Source: CAYVVT01 sp964454335
GTDB lineage: Bacteria; Fidelibacterota; UBA8477; JABMPR01
Assembly: GCA_964454335.1 (NCBI GenBank)
Contig: CAYVVT010000018.1
Coordinates: forward strand, 1-62,005
Direction of reading: 5' to 3'
Length of the DNA: 62,005 bases
Part shown: positions 27,874-39,300 of the stretch, one piece after another
Position numbering within the stretch: the stretch's first letter is position 1
Layout: every line of letters begins with the position of its first letter
The notes under the pieces: generated by a model
What the model saw: the letters and a program-made list of their open reading frames with translations, nothing else
The model's database searches: none
What the model was told of the DNA's origin: nothing
Made by a program: the position numbers and the translations under genes

Positions 27874-29598
27874 ATGAAACCTGCACGCTTCTTTGCTGTT
27901 GTGCTGATCCTTGTATTGGGATCCACAATGGTGTACGCAGCTGGTACCCCTGCGGGTACCTCCATTACCAACCAGGCATCTGGTACCTACAACGATGCCA
28001 ACGGTAATGAAGTAGCCGGCAGCGGAAATCCCGAGCTGTCGAATGTCGTAACAACTGTGGTCAGCCAGGTGGCCGGTGTCACTCTGACGCCCCTGACTGC
28101 AGCCCAGAACCTCACAGCCAACAGCTTTACCACCTATGCTGTCACGCTGACCAACACCGGTAACGGTTCGGATACTTTCAGCCTGGCTGCACTTATCTCG
28201 AACTCACCATCCGGTACCTATACCATCGAAGTCTATCATGATGCCGATGGTGATCAGGTCCTGGATGGCGGTGAGACCACCACAGCCTCCACGGGCTCCC
28301 TGGCCGCAGATGGTACCTATGATATCATCATCAAGGTCATCGAGGATGATGGCGGCAGCGGATCGGTCCCTGGTGATATCGTTGAAGTTGAGTTGACCTC
28401 TACTTCCACCTTTGACGGCGGAGTGGACGAGGTCGGTACCTACACAAGTACCATTACCTCAGCTACCCTCGACGTTACGGTGACCGGTGACAATGAATCA
28501 CCGGAACCGGGTGAGACCATCACCTACCAGATCTGTATTGAGAACACCGGTGCTGAGAGCGCCTACAATCCTGTTTTCAGTGCAGCCATTCCCACCAACA
28601 CCAGCTATGTGGCGGGCAGCATCCGCCTCGGCGCTGGCGGTGGTAGCTATGCAACCGCAACGGTACAGACCGATGCCGACGATTCACCGACTGATGAGGC
28701 CGATTACAACGTAACAGCTGCCAGTACGGTGACCGTTAACTTGGACGACATCGCAGCCTCAGGCGAGGTTTGTGTGTATTTCCAGGTCGTGGTCGATTCA
28801 CCGCTGCCGGCAGGTACCGAGATCACCATCGATCCCGAAGTGCCCTACGAGAACGAGGAAGGCCAGCCCTATCCGACTCCTACCGAGAGCGGTACTGGTG
28901 TCACCATCACAGTGGTTCAGACCTACGGTGTCACTGCAACCCCCAACGATCCTGTGAGTTACACTGGCGATCCCGGTGATGAGATCCTGCACAGTTTCAC
29001 CGTTACCAACGACGGAAACGGCGAGGATGATTTCACGCTGAGTGGAGCCGGGACCTATCTGACCTGGACCTTCTACCAGGATGTGGATGGTGACGGTGTC
29101 ATCGATGCAGGCGTGGATCTGGTGATCACCGAGATCCTGGACCTGGCCTCCGGTGCAGACTATGATGTCATTGCCGTAGCAACCATACCTGCTGGAACCG
29201 CGGATGATGCAGTGGATAACTCCACACTCACCGTGACCTCCCAGGGTGACGGTTCGGCAACGGATGCCATTGCCCTGTCCGTGACCTGTACGGCGCCGGC
29301 ACTCTCCCTGGTGAAGAGTGTATCGCCCACAGGCAACCAGCCTCCGGGGACGACGCTGACCTATACGGTCGTCGTGTCCAACACCGGTGACGGTGAAGCC
29401 ACTACGGTAGTGATAGCCGATCAGATCCCCACGAATACCACATATGTCGGTGGTAGTATGACGGTGGATTCGGTAAGCAAGACGGACAGCGATGATGCTG
29501 ATGAAGGTACCTATACCGGTACTTCTGTCATCTTCGAGTTCGCAGCACTTGCCAGTGGTGGATCCCACACCCTGACCTTCCAGGTGACGATTGACTAG
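27874..29598 (+). CDS. Secreted DUF11 repeat protein
   Basis: 574 aa from ATG 27874, chosen because AAAAGGAGGG lies 9 nt upstream and a clean signal peptide follows (MKPARFFAVVLILVLGSTMVYA). The frame extends upstream into the previous gene, but that part is not protein-like. The mature protein opens GTPAGTSITNQASGTY, the same N-terminal module that starts the 2,220-aa protein (GTPITNVAQLSY). DUF11-type and related beta repeats follow, including VTLTNTGNGSDTFSLAA, CIENTGAESAYNPVF and VVVSNTGDGEATTVVI. It ends in a DUF11 strand, LTFQVTID. The shared N-terminal module suggests the two proteins dock in the same assembly. Confidence 0.82.
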   Translation: MKPARFFAVVLILVLGSTMVYAAGTPAGTSITNQASGTYNDANGNEVAGSGNPELSNVVTTVVSQVAGVTLTPLTAAQNLTANSFTTYAVTLTNTGNGSDTFSLAALISNSPSGTYTIEVYHDADGDQVLDGGETTTASTGSLAADGTYDIIIKVIEDDGGSGSVPGDIVEVELTSTSTFDGGVDEVGTYTSTITSATLDVTVTGDNESPEPGETITYQICIENTGAESAYNPVFSAAIPTNTSYVAGSIRLGAGGGSYATATVQTDADDSPTDEADYNVTAASTVTVNLDDIAASGEVCVYFQVVVDSPLPAGTEITIDPEVPYENEEGQPYPTPTESGTGVTITVVQTYGVTATPNDPVSYTGDPGDEILHSFTVTNDGNGEDDFTLSGAGTYLTWTFYQDVDGDGVIDAGVDLVITEILDLASGADYDVIAVATIPAGTADDAVDNSTLTVTSQGDGSATDAIALSVTCTAPALSLVKSVSPTGNQPPGTTLTYTVVVSNTGDGEATTVVIADQIPTNTTYVGGSMTVDSVSKTDSDDADEGTYTGTSVIFEFAALASGGSHTLTFQVTID

Positions 29599-29672
29599 TC
29601 GTTAATCGATATATCTGAAGGTTATTTGTGATTGGTAGGTTAAACCCTCTACACCAATCCCATGAGGCGTAG

Positions 29673-32600
29673 ATGAGGCGGTTATTCCTCCTTATCTCCC
29701 TCATGGGAGCGGTGGTTTTTGGCCAGGTGCCCGTTGGTACGCCCATTACCAACGTGGCACAGCTGTCCTATGAGGACGCGTCGGATACAACTCTGACCGC
29801 CTCCTCGGACACTGTGACCACGGTGGTAAGCGAGGGCTACCTCCTGCATTTTGCCAAATCGGCCGAGGCTACCATAGTCTTGCCCGGGGATACACTTACC
29901 TATCATCTGCTTATCTCGAACACGGGGAATATTCCTTCCCCGGACTACACTGTAGTCGATACTATTCCTGAACAATTCGCGTTCCTGGCCTCCTCGCTGA
30001 CAGCCGATGTCAGCGGAACGATCGTCAGCTGGGACCTCCCTGCACTTGATGCAGGTGCGGACCTGGACATCACACTGGATGTGATCCTGAATGATGGAAC
30101 ACCCGCCGAACTGGAACTGGCGAACACAGCCTGGCTCCAGGTTCCCGGAGATCCCGGTATACAGACGGACCCCGCCGTCATTGTCGTAGGTGCAGATGTT
30201 GATCTGCAGCTCATCAAGACGGTAAGTGACAGTATCGCCGAACCCGGCGATACGCTGCTGTACACCCTGTCCCTGCGGAACACCGGCAGTACAACATCAA
30301 CAGCCACCATCCTGCGTGACGCTCTACCCGAGTACCTGATATTCGTTTCAGCCTCGGAAGGAGGCACTGAGACCGATGGAATTGTGACATGGCAGCTCGG
30401 CGATATGATGCCGGGTGATTCACTTGTCCATACCGTGACAGCCGCAGTGCATGCGAATGCACCGCCAAATACCACGGTCCTGAATGTAGCATCCGTCACG
30501 GATGCCGAGGGTTCAGAGGAGATCAGCACTGCTGCGACACTCCTGAATCCATGGGTAATACCCATTACCAAGACCGCCCAACCGGGTGAGTATGCTTTTG
30601 GGGATACCGTGACATTCTCCATAGGACTGTTCAATGAATCACTCGATCATGTCCATGCCGTCACTATCACCGATACACTGCCGCATCCGCTGCAGTTCGT
30701 ATCTGCTTCACATGACGCGACAGTGGAAGACAATGTGGTTACATGGTTCCTCGGATCCGTGCAACCCGGATCATTCGTCTCCCTGAGCCTTGATGCTTCT
30801 GTCGGTTCATTGGCTGAAGCCACACCTGAAGTCACGAATACCGCTTATGTCACTACAGCCAATGCCGGTGCAAACAGCGACACGCACACCGTTGCTATCG
30901 CTGCGTTCCCGGAACTCTGGCTGGAGAAACAGGCACCTGCCCTGGTGAACGCGGGTGAGCTCCTGAGTTATGACCTGGTCATTGGGAACCAGGGCGCAAC
31001 ACGGGCCACCCAGATCGTCGTGGTAGACAGCCTGCCTGACATGCTGGACTTCGCGGACGCGAGTGAAGGCTACAGCTATGATGAAATAGCTCATGTGGTC
31101 AGCTGGAATATCGACACCCTTGCCTCAGCGGCGAGTGACACAGTAACAGTCCAAACCAGAGTTCGTTTCCCAATTGTCAACGGCACAGTCCTGACAAATA
31201 CCGCCCACGCTGTCTCAGTGGAAGGCAGCGCCACAAGCGATGATGTCAGCACACAGATTCTTTCAGCCCCCGATCTGCTGGTGGAGCTGACAGGTGAGGC
31301 CCTGACGATACCTGGAGACACGATCTCATATACTATTAACTATAGTAATAGTGGAACCGAGACAGCGACTGAAGTCTTTCTCATCGATAGTCTTTCCATC
31401 TTCCAGAGCTTCTTAGAAGCTTCAGAAGGCGGATTCTATCTGGGATCCCAGCACGCCATTGTCTGGTCGATTACAGACCTGGCGCCAGGGGATACAGGTT
31501 CCGTGAGCTTCACCACCCTTGTCAGGGATGATTGTGCCCGCGGAACGGAGATCGAGAATCAGGCTGGTCTGACCTGTGCTGAAGGGACTACCGGTAGTGC
31601 CGTGACCACAACTCTGGTCCGGGCACCCGAGATCACCCTTTCGCTTGAGATCGACACAGCCTTTGTCAGTCCTGGCGATGTGTTCAACTACCTTATCTCC
31701 TTCGCAAATGTGGGGGATACCCTGGCTACAGACGTGGTCCTCATCGATTCATTGTCCCAATGGGTGGACTTCCGGTCCGCCTCCGAGGGCGCGGAATACG
31801 ATTCTGTGGAACACGTGGTACGCTGGTATATCGGAGACCTGGAACCTGAAGGTTCCGGGGATGGTCCTCAGAATATCCGGAAATTCTTCGACAAAGAGAT
31901 CCGGCAGGCACCCCTGCGGGATATACAGGAACATGTGTATACCGTTGAAGTGAATGCTGTCGATGTCATCCCTAACGGGACTGAGATCGAGAACATTGCC
32001 GCAATTCTGAGTGGTGATGGTCTGGCTGCTGCTGCAGCTGCGGCCGCGGCGAACAGTGTCCAGTCCGGACCTGAATTGAGCCTAATCAAGACCGCCGAAA
32101 TAGAGGTATTCCCAGGAGATACCATCCACTATCAATTGTCCTATGCGAATCTTGGTACCGACCGGGCTACAGGCGTTGTCATCCGTGACACCCTGGACAA
32201 CCGGATCGAGTTCCTATCCGCAACGGGCGATTATACCTTCAATGAACTGAACTATACCTTCACCTGGGACCTGGGTGATCTGGATGTAAACGGCAGTGGA
32301 TCTTTCGAGATCGTTGCGATGACACCGGATAACCTTGGTTATGGCGAGATCATTCGCAATGCCGCCTGGATCGAGTCCAACGAACTTGATCCGGAGATGG
32401 CTGAAGCGACGACGGCCAATATCCTGCCCATGAGCATCAATCTGAGCGCTGATCCAACCCTCATTCTGGGGAATGGAATATCAACCAGTACGCTCACGGC
32501 AGAGGTCCTGACCTTCCTGGGTAATCCAGCTCCGGATGGTGTGAATGTGCAGTTCTTCACTGAGTTAGGTCACATCCCGGATACTCTGATCAATGTTCCA

Positions 32601-35600
32601 ACTGAGAATGGATTCGCTTTCAGCACCCTGGTTTCGGATACGGTTGTCAATGAACCGGTTACATCGATTCCCTGGGCGCGGGCTCTGTTCTCGCCAACCG
32701 AGTATGCTGAAGACACCACTGCTGTGGTCTTCATCATCGGTGCATTCGAAGGATGTATCTATAATCTGCAGGGAGAACCTGTTGAAGATGTCCGTGTAGA
32801 GCTTCACAGCCTTACGACGGGTGCTTTTGCAGGAATGGATTCCACTGATGCAGTTGGGTGCTACCTGATTCCAATTTTACAGGATGATCTCTACGAGATC
32901 ACCTACACCCTGTATGATGAGAATGGTGATCCCTACACCAATACTCAAACAATGGAAATAGCAGCTCCCGATTCCGGTAGCGTGGTGACCAATCTGAACT
33001 CTGTTTCGGGTTGGCTGCACGATGGTGTCACGGGTGAGGCTATCACCGAAGACAGTGTCATGGTGATCATCGTAGGTGAAACCGATACCACCGGTCTGGG
33101 TAAGACCGGTGAAGGTGCTGAATTCTTCAGCGATACAACCTTTACGGACAGTCTGGGTAAGTACTTCTTCACAAACCTGCAACCGGGTGAATACGAACTG
33201 ATAGCCGTGTATAACGGGATCCAGTCCTATGGTACCGGTTCGTTGAATGTGAATCTGAGTATGCCTGGCGTATATGTCGTCAGTGCCAATGTGGAACTGA
33301 GGCAATCGCCATTCTATATCTACAAGACCGTGGATAAGATCGAGGCCTCCGTCGGGGATACGCTGAACTATAACATCTGGTTTGGGACCAATGGTGTCGA
33401 TCTCCTCGATTCCATGTTCCTGGTGGACTTCATGCCCACAGGTGTCCAGATGATACCCAGCACGCTGACATTACCCACTGGACTCGTCTACGACGCGTTT
33501 GGCAGTGACTCCACAGAATTCCGGTTCACCCGGAACCAGTTGATGCATACGGATTCCCTGGAAATGAGCTTCCAGGCCGTCATCACCAGGAACGCCAACA
33601 ATGGCTGGATGGAGAACATTGCCATCATTAGCAACGGTACGGATTCATCCCGTACGGATAATGACGGTCGCAGCAACGCCCTGACAAAGATCATCAGGCC
33701 ATTCCTTGGCATCGAAAAGGATGCCGGCCGCCGTGTGATCGAGTTGGGCGATGTCCTGACCTATACAGTGAAGGTCATCAACAACAGCGAAGATGATCCG
33801 GTCCACAACTTCAGTTTTGAGGATGTGCTGCCATTCGGCTTCAAGTACCGTCGGGGTACCAGCGTGTTGAATGGTGAAAAGCTGGACATCGAACCTTTGC
33901 TGCAGGAAGGTCCCGGAAAACGGATCGTCCTCACATGGACATTTCCCGATACGCTATACGCTGGTGAAACCCTGGAGCTGAAATATCGTGCCATCGCGGG
34001 GCTCAACAGTCGCGAAGGGACGAATGTCAACGAGGTATGGGCCAGGGCCTTTACACTACTGAACGAATATCCGGTACATTCAGACGTGGCGGAAGCCGAA
34101 GTCCTGTTGAAACCGGGTATCTTCAGTGATCGTGGTCTCATCATTGGAAAGGTCTACTTCGATGAGAACCACAATGGCTTCCATGACCAGAACGAACGCA
34201 CCGTCGAAGGTGTGGAACTCATCATGGAGACCGGTGCACGCATCCGCACAGATGAGTATGGTAAATTCTCATTGCAGAGCGTGTCCGCAGCCATGCACGT
34301 CCTCAGGATCAACGAGCGAACCCTACCCGCTCAAACTGTCGTTATCAACGATTCACCCGATTATCTGGGTGATACACGCAGCCGTATCGTTCGTGTTGCC
34401 GCCGGCGGCATCGCCAAGGTATCGATTGCGCTTGATACAGAGATCCTGCCCGCAGTTGTTTCAGGACAACTGTTCTACGACCAGAATGGTAACTCCGTCC
34501 TTGATTCCGATGAATCCGTACAGGGTGACGCAATGATCATTCTCAGTGATTCTGTCGTAACCAGGGTAACAGCGGAGGGCTCGTTCGAATTCATTGATCT
34601 GCCTCTGGGACCACAGTTCCTCAGAGTGGATGCCAGCAGTCTGCCTGCTTACGCCGCTATAGCGGACAGCGTGGCTGACTCGCTTTACACAGGCACCGGT
34701 CGCTGGGAATTCACAATGCGTTCCGGGGACAGTTTGCACATCAATATCCCCTTGCAGAAACAGGATATCTATGCCGCCTTCAGCAAGGAATCCGAACTGC
34801 GTATGGACACGGAGATGATCACCAAGGAATTCCGCCTCCTGGCGTACAAACCCTGGACAAGCATCATCCGCCTGGGATTTGATCCGGGATCTGCAACGCT
34901 CAACTTCGAGATCTATCCAGAGTTGCGCAGGGTTGCCGATCTCCTGGAATGGCAGACACAGATCAATCTCGATATTGTCGGTCACACGGACAATATCCCA
35001 ACCAGATCCTCCGGTTTTAAAGACAATCAGGAATTGTCGGAAAGCCGGGCCAATGCCATCCGGACCTATCTCATTGATGAAGCCGGCATTGCTCCCTCGC
35101 GGCTCCTGGCCGTGGGCAAAGGTGACACTGAACCGGTGGCAGACAACGAAACAGCAGAGGGTCGCGCTCTGAACCGCAGGGTTGAAATGACCTTCTATAA
35201 CGCCAACACCGAGGATGACGACTACAACCAGCTGCAATTCCGCTACAACATGGATTACACGGGTGAGATCGAAGCATCAGAGGTTCGTTTCCATCAGCTC
35301 CTGCCGCCTGGATTTGCTGTGAAATTCGGTTCTTCGCGCTTGAATGAAGAAGAACTGGAACCCAGTGCCAGCCGGAAGGGGAGAGACGAGTGGATGCTGG
35401 GTAACTGGCAGAAAAAGACCTCCAAGCACCTTGATATCGCCATGTGGCCGAAGCATTTCGAGGATGTGCAGAATACCGGTACAGTGACGTCATTCCTGGA
35501 ATATATCGACGAAGATGGTGAGTCCGTCTATACGGATAGTCTTAAAACTGAGATTACCACTGTCGTGGCATCGCTGTCATTCAACCTGATCCTGGAGGGA

Positions 35601-36335
35601 ACCCAATTCAGTTCAGGATCGGCGGAACTGCGAGAATCGGCACTACCGGCGCTCCGTAAGCTGGGTGACTTCATGACCTGGCAGCCGGATATCCAGATCG
35701 TTATTGAGGGATTTACCGACAATATGGGCAGTCTCGAATACAATATGATGCTGTCTGAGTGGCGTGCCAATTCCGTGAAACAGTTCCTGGTTGATAACTA
35801 TCCCGTCAACCCGGACAAGATCTTTACCCGTGGTCTGGGACCACATTACCCGGTGGGGGACAATGAAGAGCGCCTGGGACGCCAGGCCAACCGCCGTGTC
35901 GAGATCCTGGTGAATGCCGAGGTCGGCGAAGTTGCTCTCATGGAGCTTGAGCTCAAGAAAGAGGACTTGGTCCACAAAGAGGTCAGACCGCATCTGCCTT
36001 TCGAGGTCGCCGATGATATACCACTGAGGCTACCCGGTGGACAGGCCAATCATCTCATCACCAACCTGAAGTTCCCGGCCTTCCCACAGGCGGATCTCAT
36101 CGTGATCTCACAGACCCTGCTGGAAGACCTGTATTACGAAGAAGGTCAGGCTTCGACCCAACGCTTCCATCACAACCTCCAACCTGGCTCGATCAACTTC
36201 AAGCAGCATAGCGTGGTGGTCGTACCCGAGGGTGTGGAGGGAGAACAGCAGATATTGCTGGAAGTCCAGTTCTTCCGACAAGGTGAATCCATATCGGACG
36301 TGATCCAGAAAGAATTGAAAGTGTACATAAAATAA
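29673..36335 (+). CDS. 2,220-aa DUF11/SdrD B-like surface protein with two C-terminal OmpA domains
   Basis: A signal peptide ends GAVVFGQ. The GTPITNVAQLSY module and seven DUF11 repeats of about 118 residues follow (starts near 59, 176, 294, 414, 533, 653 and 801). After these come an invasin-like Big_1 domain (~920) and two carboxypeptidase-regulatory-like domains (~1026-1200). Two further DUF11 repeats (~1212, ~1344) and two SdrD B-like domains (~1488, ~1593) precede two OmpA domains. OmpA 1 (~1731-1845) has VGHTDN and LNRRVEM; OmpA 2 (~1970-2090) has EGFTDN and ANRRVEI. OmpA domains bind peptidoglycan, so this end should lie in the periplasm. An Ala9 tract (codons at 32027-32053) lies before DUF11 repeat seven. 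GAGG lies 5 nt before the ATG. The outer-membrane barrel gene follows one base after the stop. Confidence 0.88.
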   Translation: MRRLFLLISLMGAVVFGQVPVGTPITNVAQLSYEDASDTTLTASSDTVTTVVSEGYLLHFAKSAEATIVLPGDTLTYHLLISNTGNIPSPDYTVVDTIPEQFAFLASSLTADVSGTIVSWDLPALDAGADLDITLDVILNDGTPAELELANTAWLQVPGDPGIQTDPAVIVVGADVDLQLIKTVSDSIAEPGDTLLYTLSLRNTGSTTSTATILRDALPEYLIFVSASEGGTETDGIVTWQLGDMMPGDSLVHTVTAAVHANAPPNTTVLNVASVTDAEGSEEISTAATLLNPWVIPITKTAQPGEYAFGDTVTFSIGLFNESLDHVHAVTITDTLPHPLQFVSASHDATVEDNVVTWFLGSVQPGSFVSLSLDASVGSLAEATPEVTNTAYVTTANAGANSDTHTVAIAAFPELWLEKQAPALVNAGELLSYDLVIGNQGATRATQIVVVDSLPDMLDFADASEGYSYDEIAHVVSWNIDTLASAASDTVTVQTRVRFPIVNGTVLTNTAHAVSVEGSATSDDVSTQILSAPDLLVELTGEALTIPGDTISYTINYSNSGTETATEVFLIDSLSIFQSFLEASEGGFYLGSQHAIVWSITDLAPGDTGSVSFTTLVRDDCARGTEIENQAGLTCAEGTTGSAVTTTLVRAPEITLSLEIDTAFVSPGDVFNYLISFANVGDTLATDVVLIDSLSQWVDFRSASEGAEYDSVEHVVRWYIGDLEPEGSGDGPQNIRKFFDKEIRQAPLRDIQEHVYTVEVNAVDVIPNGTEIENIAAILSGDGLAAAAAAAAANSVQSGPELSLIKTAEIEVFPGDTIHYQLSYANLGTDRATGVVIRDTLDNRIEFLSATGDYTFNELNYTFTWDLGDLDVNGSGSFEIVAMTPDNLGYGEIIRNAAWIESNELDPEMAEATTANILPMSINLSADPTLILGNGISTSTLTAEVLTFLGNPAPDGVNVQFFTELGHIPDTLINVPTENGFAFSTLVSDTVVNEPVTSIPWARALFSPTEYAEDTTAVVFIIGAFEGCIYNLQGEPVEDVRVELHSLTTGAFAGMDSTDAVGCYLIPILQDDLYEITYTLYDENGDPYTNTQTMEIAAPDSGSVVTNLNSVSGWLHDGVTGEAITEDSVMVIIVGETDTTGLGKTGEGAEFFSDTTFTDSLGKYFFTNLQPGEYELIAVYNGIQSYGTGSLNVNLSMPGVYVVSANVELRQSPFYIYKTVDKIEASVGDTLNYNIWFGTNGVDLLDSMFLVDFMPTGVQMIPSTLTLPTGLVYDAFGSDSTEFRFTRNQLMHTDSLEMSFQAVITRNANNGWMENIAIISNGTDSSRTDNDGRSNALTKIIRPFLGIEKDAGRRVIELGDVLTYTVKVINNSEDDPVHNFSFEDVLPFGFKYRRGTSVLNGEKLDIEPLLQEGPGKRIVLTWTFPDTLYAGETLELKYRAIAGLNSREGTNVNEVWARAFTLLNEYPVHSDVAEAEVLLKPGIFSDRGLIIGKVYFDENHNGFHDQNERTVEGVELIMETGARIRTDEYGKFSLQSVSAAMHVLRINERTLPAQTVVINDSPDYLGDTRSRIVRVAAGGIAKVSIALDTEILPAVVSGQLFYDQNGNSVLDSDESVQGDAMIILSDSVVTRVTAEGSFEFIDLPLGPQFLRVDASSLPAYAAIADSVADSLYTGTGRWEFTMRSGDSLHINIPLQKQDIYAAFSKESELRMDTEMITKEFRLLAYKPWTSIIRLGFDPGSATLNFEIYPELRRVADLLEWQTQINLDIVGHTDNIPTRSSGFKDNQELSESRANAIRTYLIDEAGIAPSRLLAVGKGDTEPVADNETAEGRALNRRVEMTFYNANTEDDDYNQLQFRYNMDYTGEIEASEVRFHQLLPPGFAVKFGSSRLNEEELEPSASRKGRDEWMLGNWQKKTSKHLDIAMWPKHFEDVQNTGTVTSFLEYIDEDGESVYTDSLKTEITTVVASLSFNLILEGTQFSSGSAELRESALPALRKLGDFMTWQPDIQIVIEGFTDNMGSLEYNMMLSEWRANSVKQFLVDNYPVNPDKIFTRGLGPHYPVGDNEERLGRQANRRVEILVNAEVGEVALMELELKKEDLVHKEVRPHLPFEVADDIPLRLPGGQANHLITNLKFPAFPQADLIVISQTLLEDLYYEEGQASTQRFHHNLQPGSINFKQHSVVVVPEGVEGEQQILLEVQFFRQGESISDVIQKELKVYIK

Positions 36336-36336
36336 G

Positions 36337-39300
36337 ATGATCAAGCGATATACCAGACGGCTGTTGATAGCGCTCCTGTTGACCATGAGTGGTGGGGTCA
36401 TGGCCCAGGTGGTCATGCTGCAACCTCCCCCCAATCAGGTCACCAGCCTCCATCGTGTGTCCGTCACCGTGGCCGGAAAGGCAGGTGTCGAGGCAACATT
36501 GTATATCGATGACCTTGTGGCGGCAAAGGATACCATCCGGATTGACGGTCTGCTGGACTTCCTGAACGTCGAAGTGCCAAGTGGACCCGTTCAGATCAAG
36601 GTTACTGCCCTGGGCGCCGGAGAGCGGACATATTCAGCCGAACGCAGCATCCATGTTATCGGACCACCTGAACAGGTCATTCCCCTGGACGATGACTTCA
36701 TCCTGCCCGCAGATGGTTTTGCCAGTGACGAGTATCGCATGGAAGTCCAGGACGAGTGGGGTTATCGCATAAGCTATATCAAGAAGGTGACTCTGAACAT
36801 CAGTCACGGCGCACTGCTCAATGAGGACATCGATCCCCAGACACCGGGTGTCCAGGTGGTGCTGGATGATGGTTTTTTCACTGCAGAGATCCAGGCACCT
36901 GAAGAAGTGGCCGCCGACGCATACCTGGATGTCACCGTTGAAGGCCTGAACCGGCAGATCCCACTGCATTATGATCTGCCTATGATCCCCTTCATCCTGG
37001 TGGGCGGATTGGATGTTGCGGCAGCGACAATGCCCGCTGAGCAGCAGGATACGGACCTGCCGGAATTCGGTATCCTCAACAATAACAACATTGATCTGGG
37101 TGATAATGCCGTTGCTGGGGGCCGGGCCGCATTCTATACCACAGGCTCACTGAAACCCGGCATGCAGCTTACGGCAAGTCTGGACACGGACCGGGGCTAT
37201 ATGGACCAGCTCTTCGTGGATGTGGATCCCTATGAACAGTATCCACTGTTCGGTGATGCCAGCACCGTCGTCTATGATGCCCAGACACGTTCGAAGCTTT
37301 ATGTGAAATTACAGCAAAACGAGAATTTTGCGCTCATTGGTGACTACAATACAAATCTCACCGATAACGAGTTCACAGCCTACAATCGCACCTTCAATGG
37401 TCTCTTGAGCAAGTGGCGCTACAAGAATCTTCAGGCCATGGGATTTGCCACTTCCAGTGACCGCGTCATGCGTCAGGAAGAGATCCGGGGTGAAGGTATT
37501 TCAGGGTTCTATTTCCTCCAGAGTGGCAATGTCACACGCTTCTCCGAGAAGATCCGGATCATTACCCGTGACCGATACCATTCCGAGACGGTGCTCGAGA
37601 CGAAGGACCTCACCCGGTTCATCGACTACGATATCAATTACCTGGACGGTACGCTCATGTTCAAGCAGGCGGTTCCCGGTATAGACGATCTGGGAAATCC
37701 GGTTTTCATCGTAATCTCCTACGAATACCAGTCCGGTGGCGTCAGTGCACTCATCGGTGGACTGCGTCTGAGCAGCGCTTTCAGCAATGGACTGACCATA
37801 GGCGGTACACTCATCACTGAGGAACGGGCACCTACCAATTACTTCCTCTATGGTCTGGATGCCAGGATACCCATCCAGGACTGGGTCAATTTCCAGGCAG
37901 AATTTGCCAGTTCCTCCAATCCCGTGATCGCCGATGAGGTGGATCAGGGTTTTGCCTATCGTACCGAGATCGCTGCTACGCCCACGCCGGAGATGGGCTT
38001 AAAGGCTTATCTACGCCAGGTTGACGACAAATTCTACAATCCCTCCCAGGTAGGTAGTGCCCTTGAGAACGGATCCGTCAAGTACGGCGTCAGCGGCAAC
38101 TACAAGCATCTCAAATATGGACGCTTCACCAGTGAGTTCTACCGCCAGGACCGGACTGAAGGAACGGATGATGAGATCCACAGCCAGGTCTTCAACCTGA
38201 ATGCAGACCGCATGTTGAATGAACGCTCGTCGCTCAAGGTGGGGTATGAGAATGCCTGGCGTGAGCGGATCATGGTCTCCGCCGACAGTTCTCATCGCGA
38301 TCTGTCACATCTGCTCAAGGTCCAGTACAACATCCTGCTGCTGGACAAGATATCCGGTGTGTTCGAGCACCAGCAGAACCTGGATGCCGGAAATCGCGCC
38401 AAACCCACCAACACTAGCGTGGGTCTGACCTATCCTGTCACCGAGAAACTGAATGTCTACTGGAAATACAGGCTCATCCAGGGTCGTGAGGTCAAACGGC
38501 AGAGTGTGCTTGGCTTTGACTCCAGGATCCGTGAAGGCACACAGCTCGAAGGAAAATACGAGATTGGCGGAATTACCGGTGATCAGCGCAATCGCGCAAC
38601 CATCGCTCTGAACAACAAGTGGGAACTGCGTGATTGGCTCATTGTGAACCTGGCGGTGGAGAATGCCGCTACCATCGACTCGTTCGAGATCCCGACCCCG
38701 ACGCATCAGTCCGCCGCCCTGTCCGTTGAATTTCTCCCGGATCTGCCATTGAAGGCCATCGGTAAATATGAGATCCGGGATGACCAGACCAGTCTGCAGC
38801 GTGTCATTACCTTTGGTGGTGACATGAAGGTCCTGGACGGGTTTGGTGTGTTGACCAAGATCGACCATTACGAGAATCGTTACAAAGCTGAGAACGCCGG
38901 TTCAGTCACCAGGGATAATGCACAGATCGGGTTGGCTTACAGACCTGAGCAGCATGATGTGATCAATGTTCTGGGCAAGCTGGCGTATGTAAGCGATCGG
39001 AACTCACACATTACACCGAGGCAGCGTCAGGATCGTCTGATTGCCTCATCCCACGCATATTGGCAGATGCAGTCCCGGATCGGTCTGGGTGGCCGCATTG
39101 CTGCCAGAATGGTCCTGGATGAAGAAGGCAGCCTGTTCAGTGACCGTACCCGAACCTACTTCATGAGTATTCGGGGTGAATACGCCTTGAACCTGGAATG
39201 GAGCACCATTCTCGATCTGCGTTTCATGTATCTCAGTCCCCTGAAGGAGAGCGTCTTCGGGCTGGCGGCCGAGATCGACTATCTAATCATGAAGAATACC

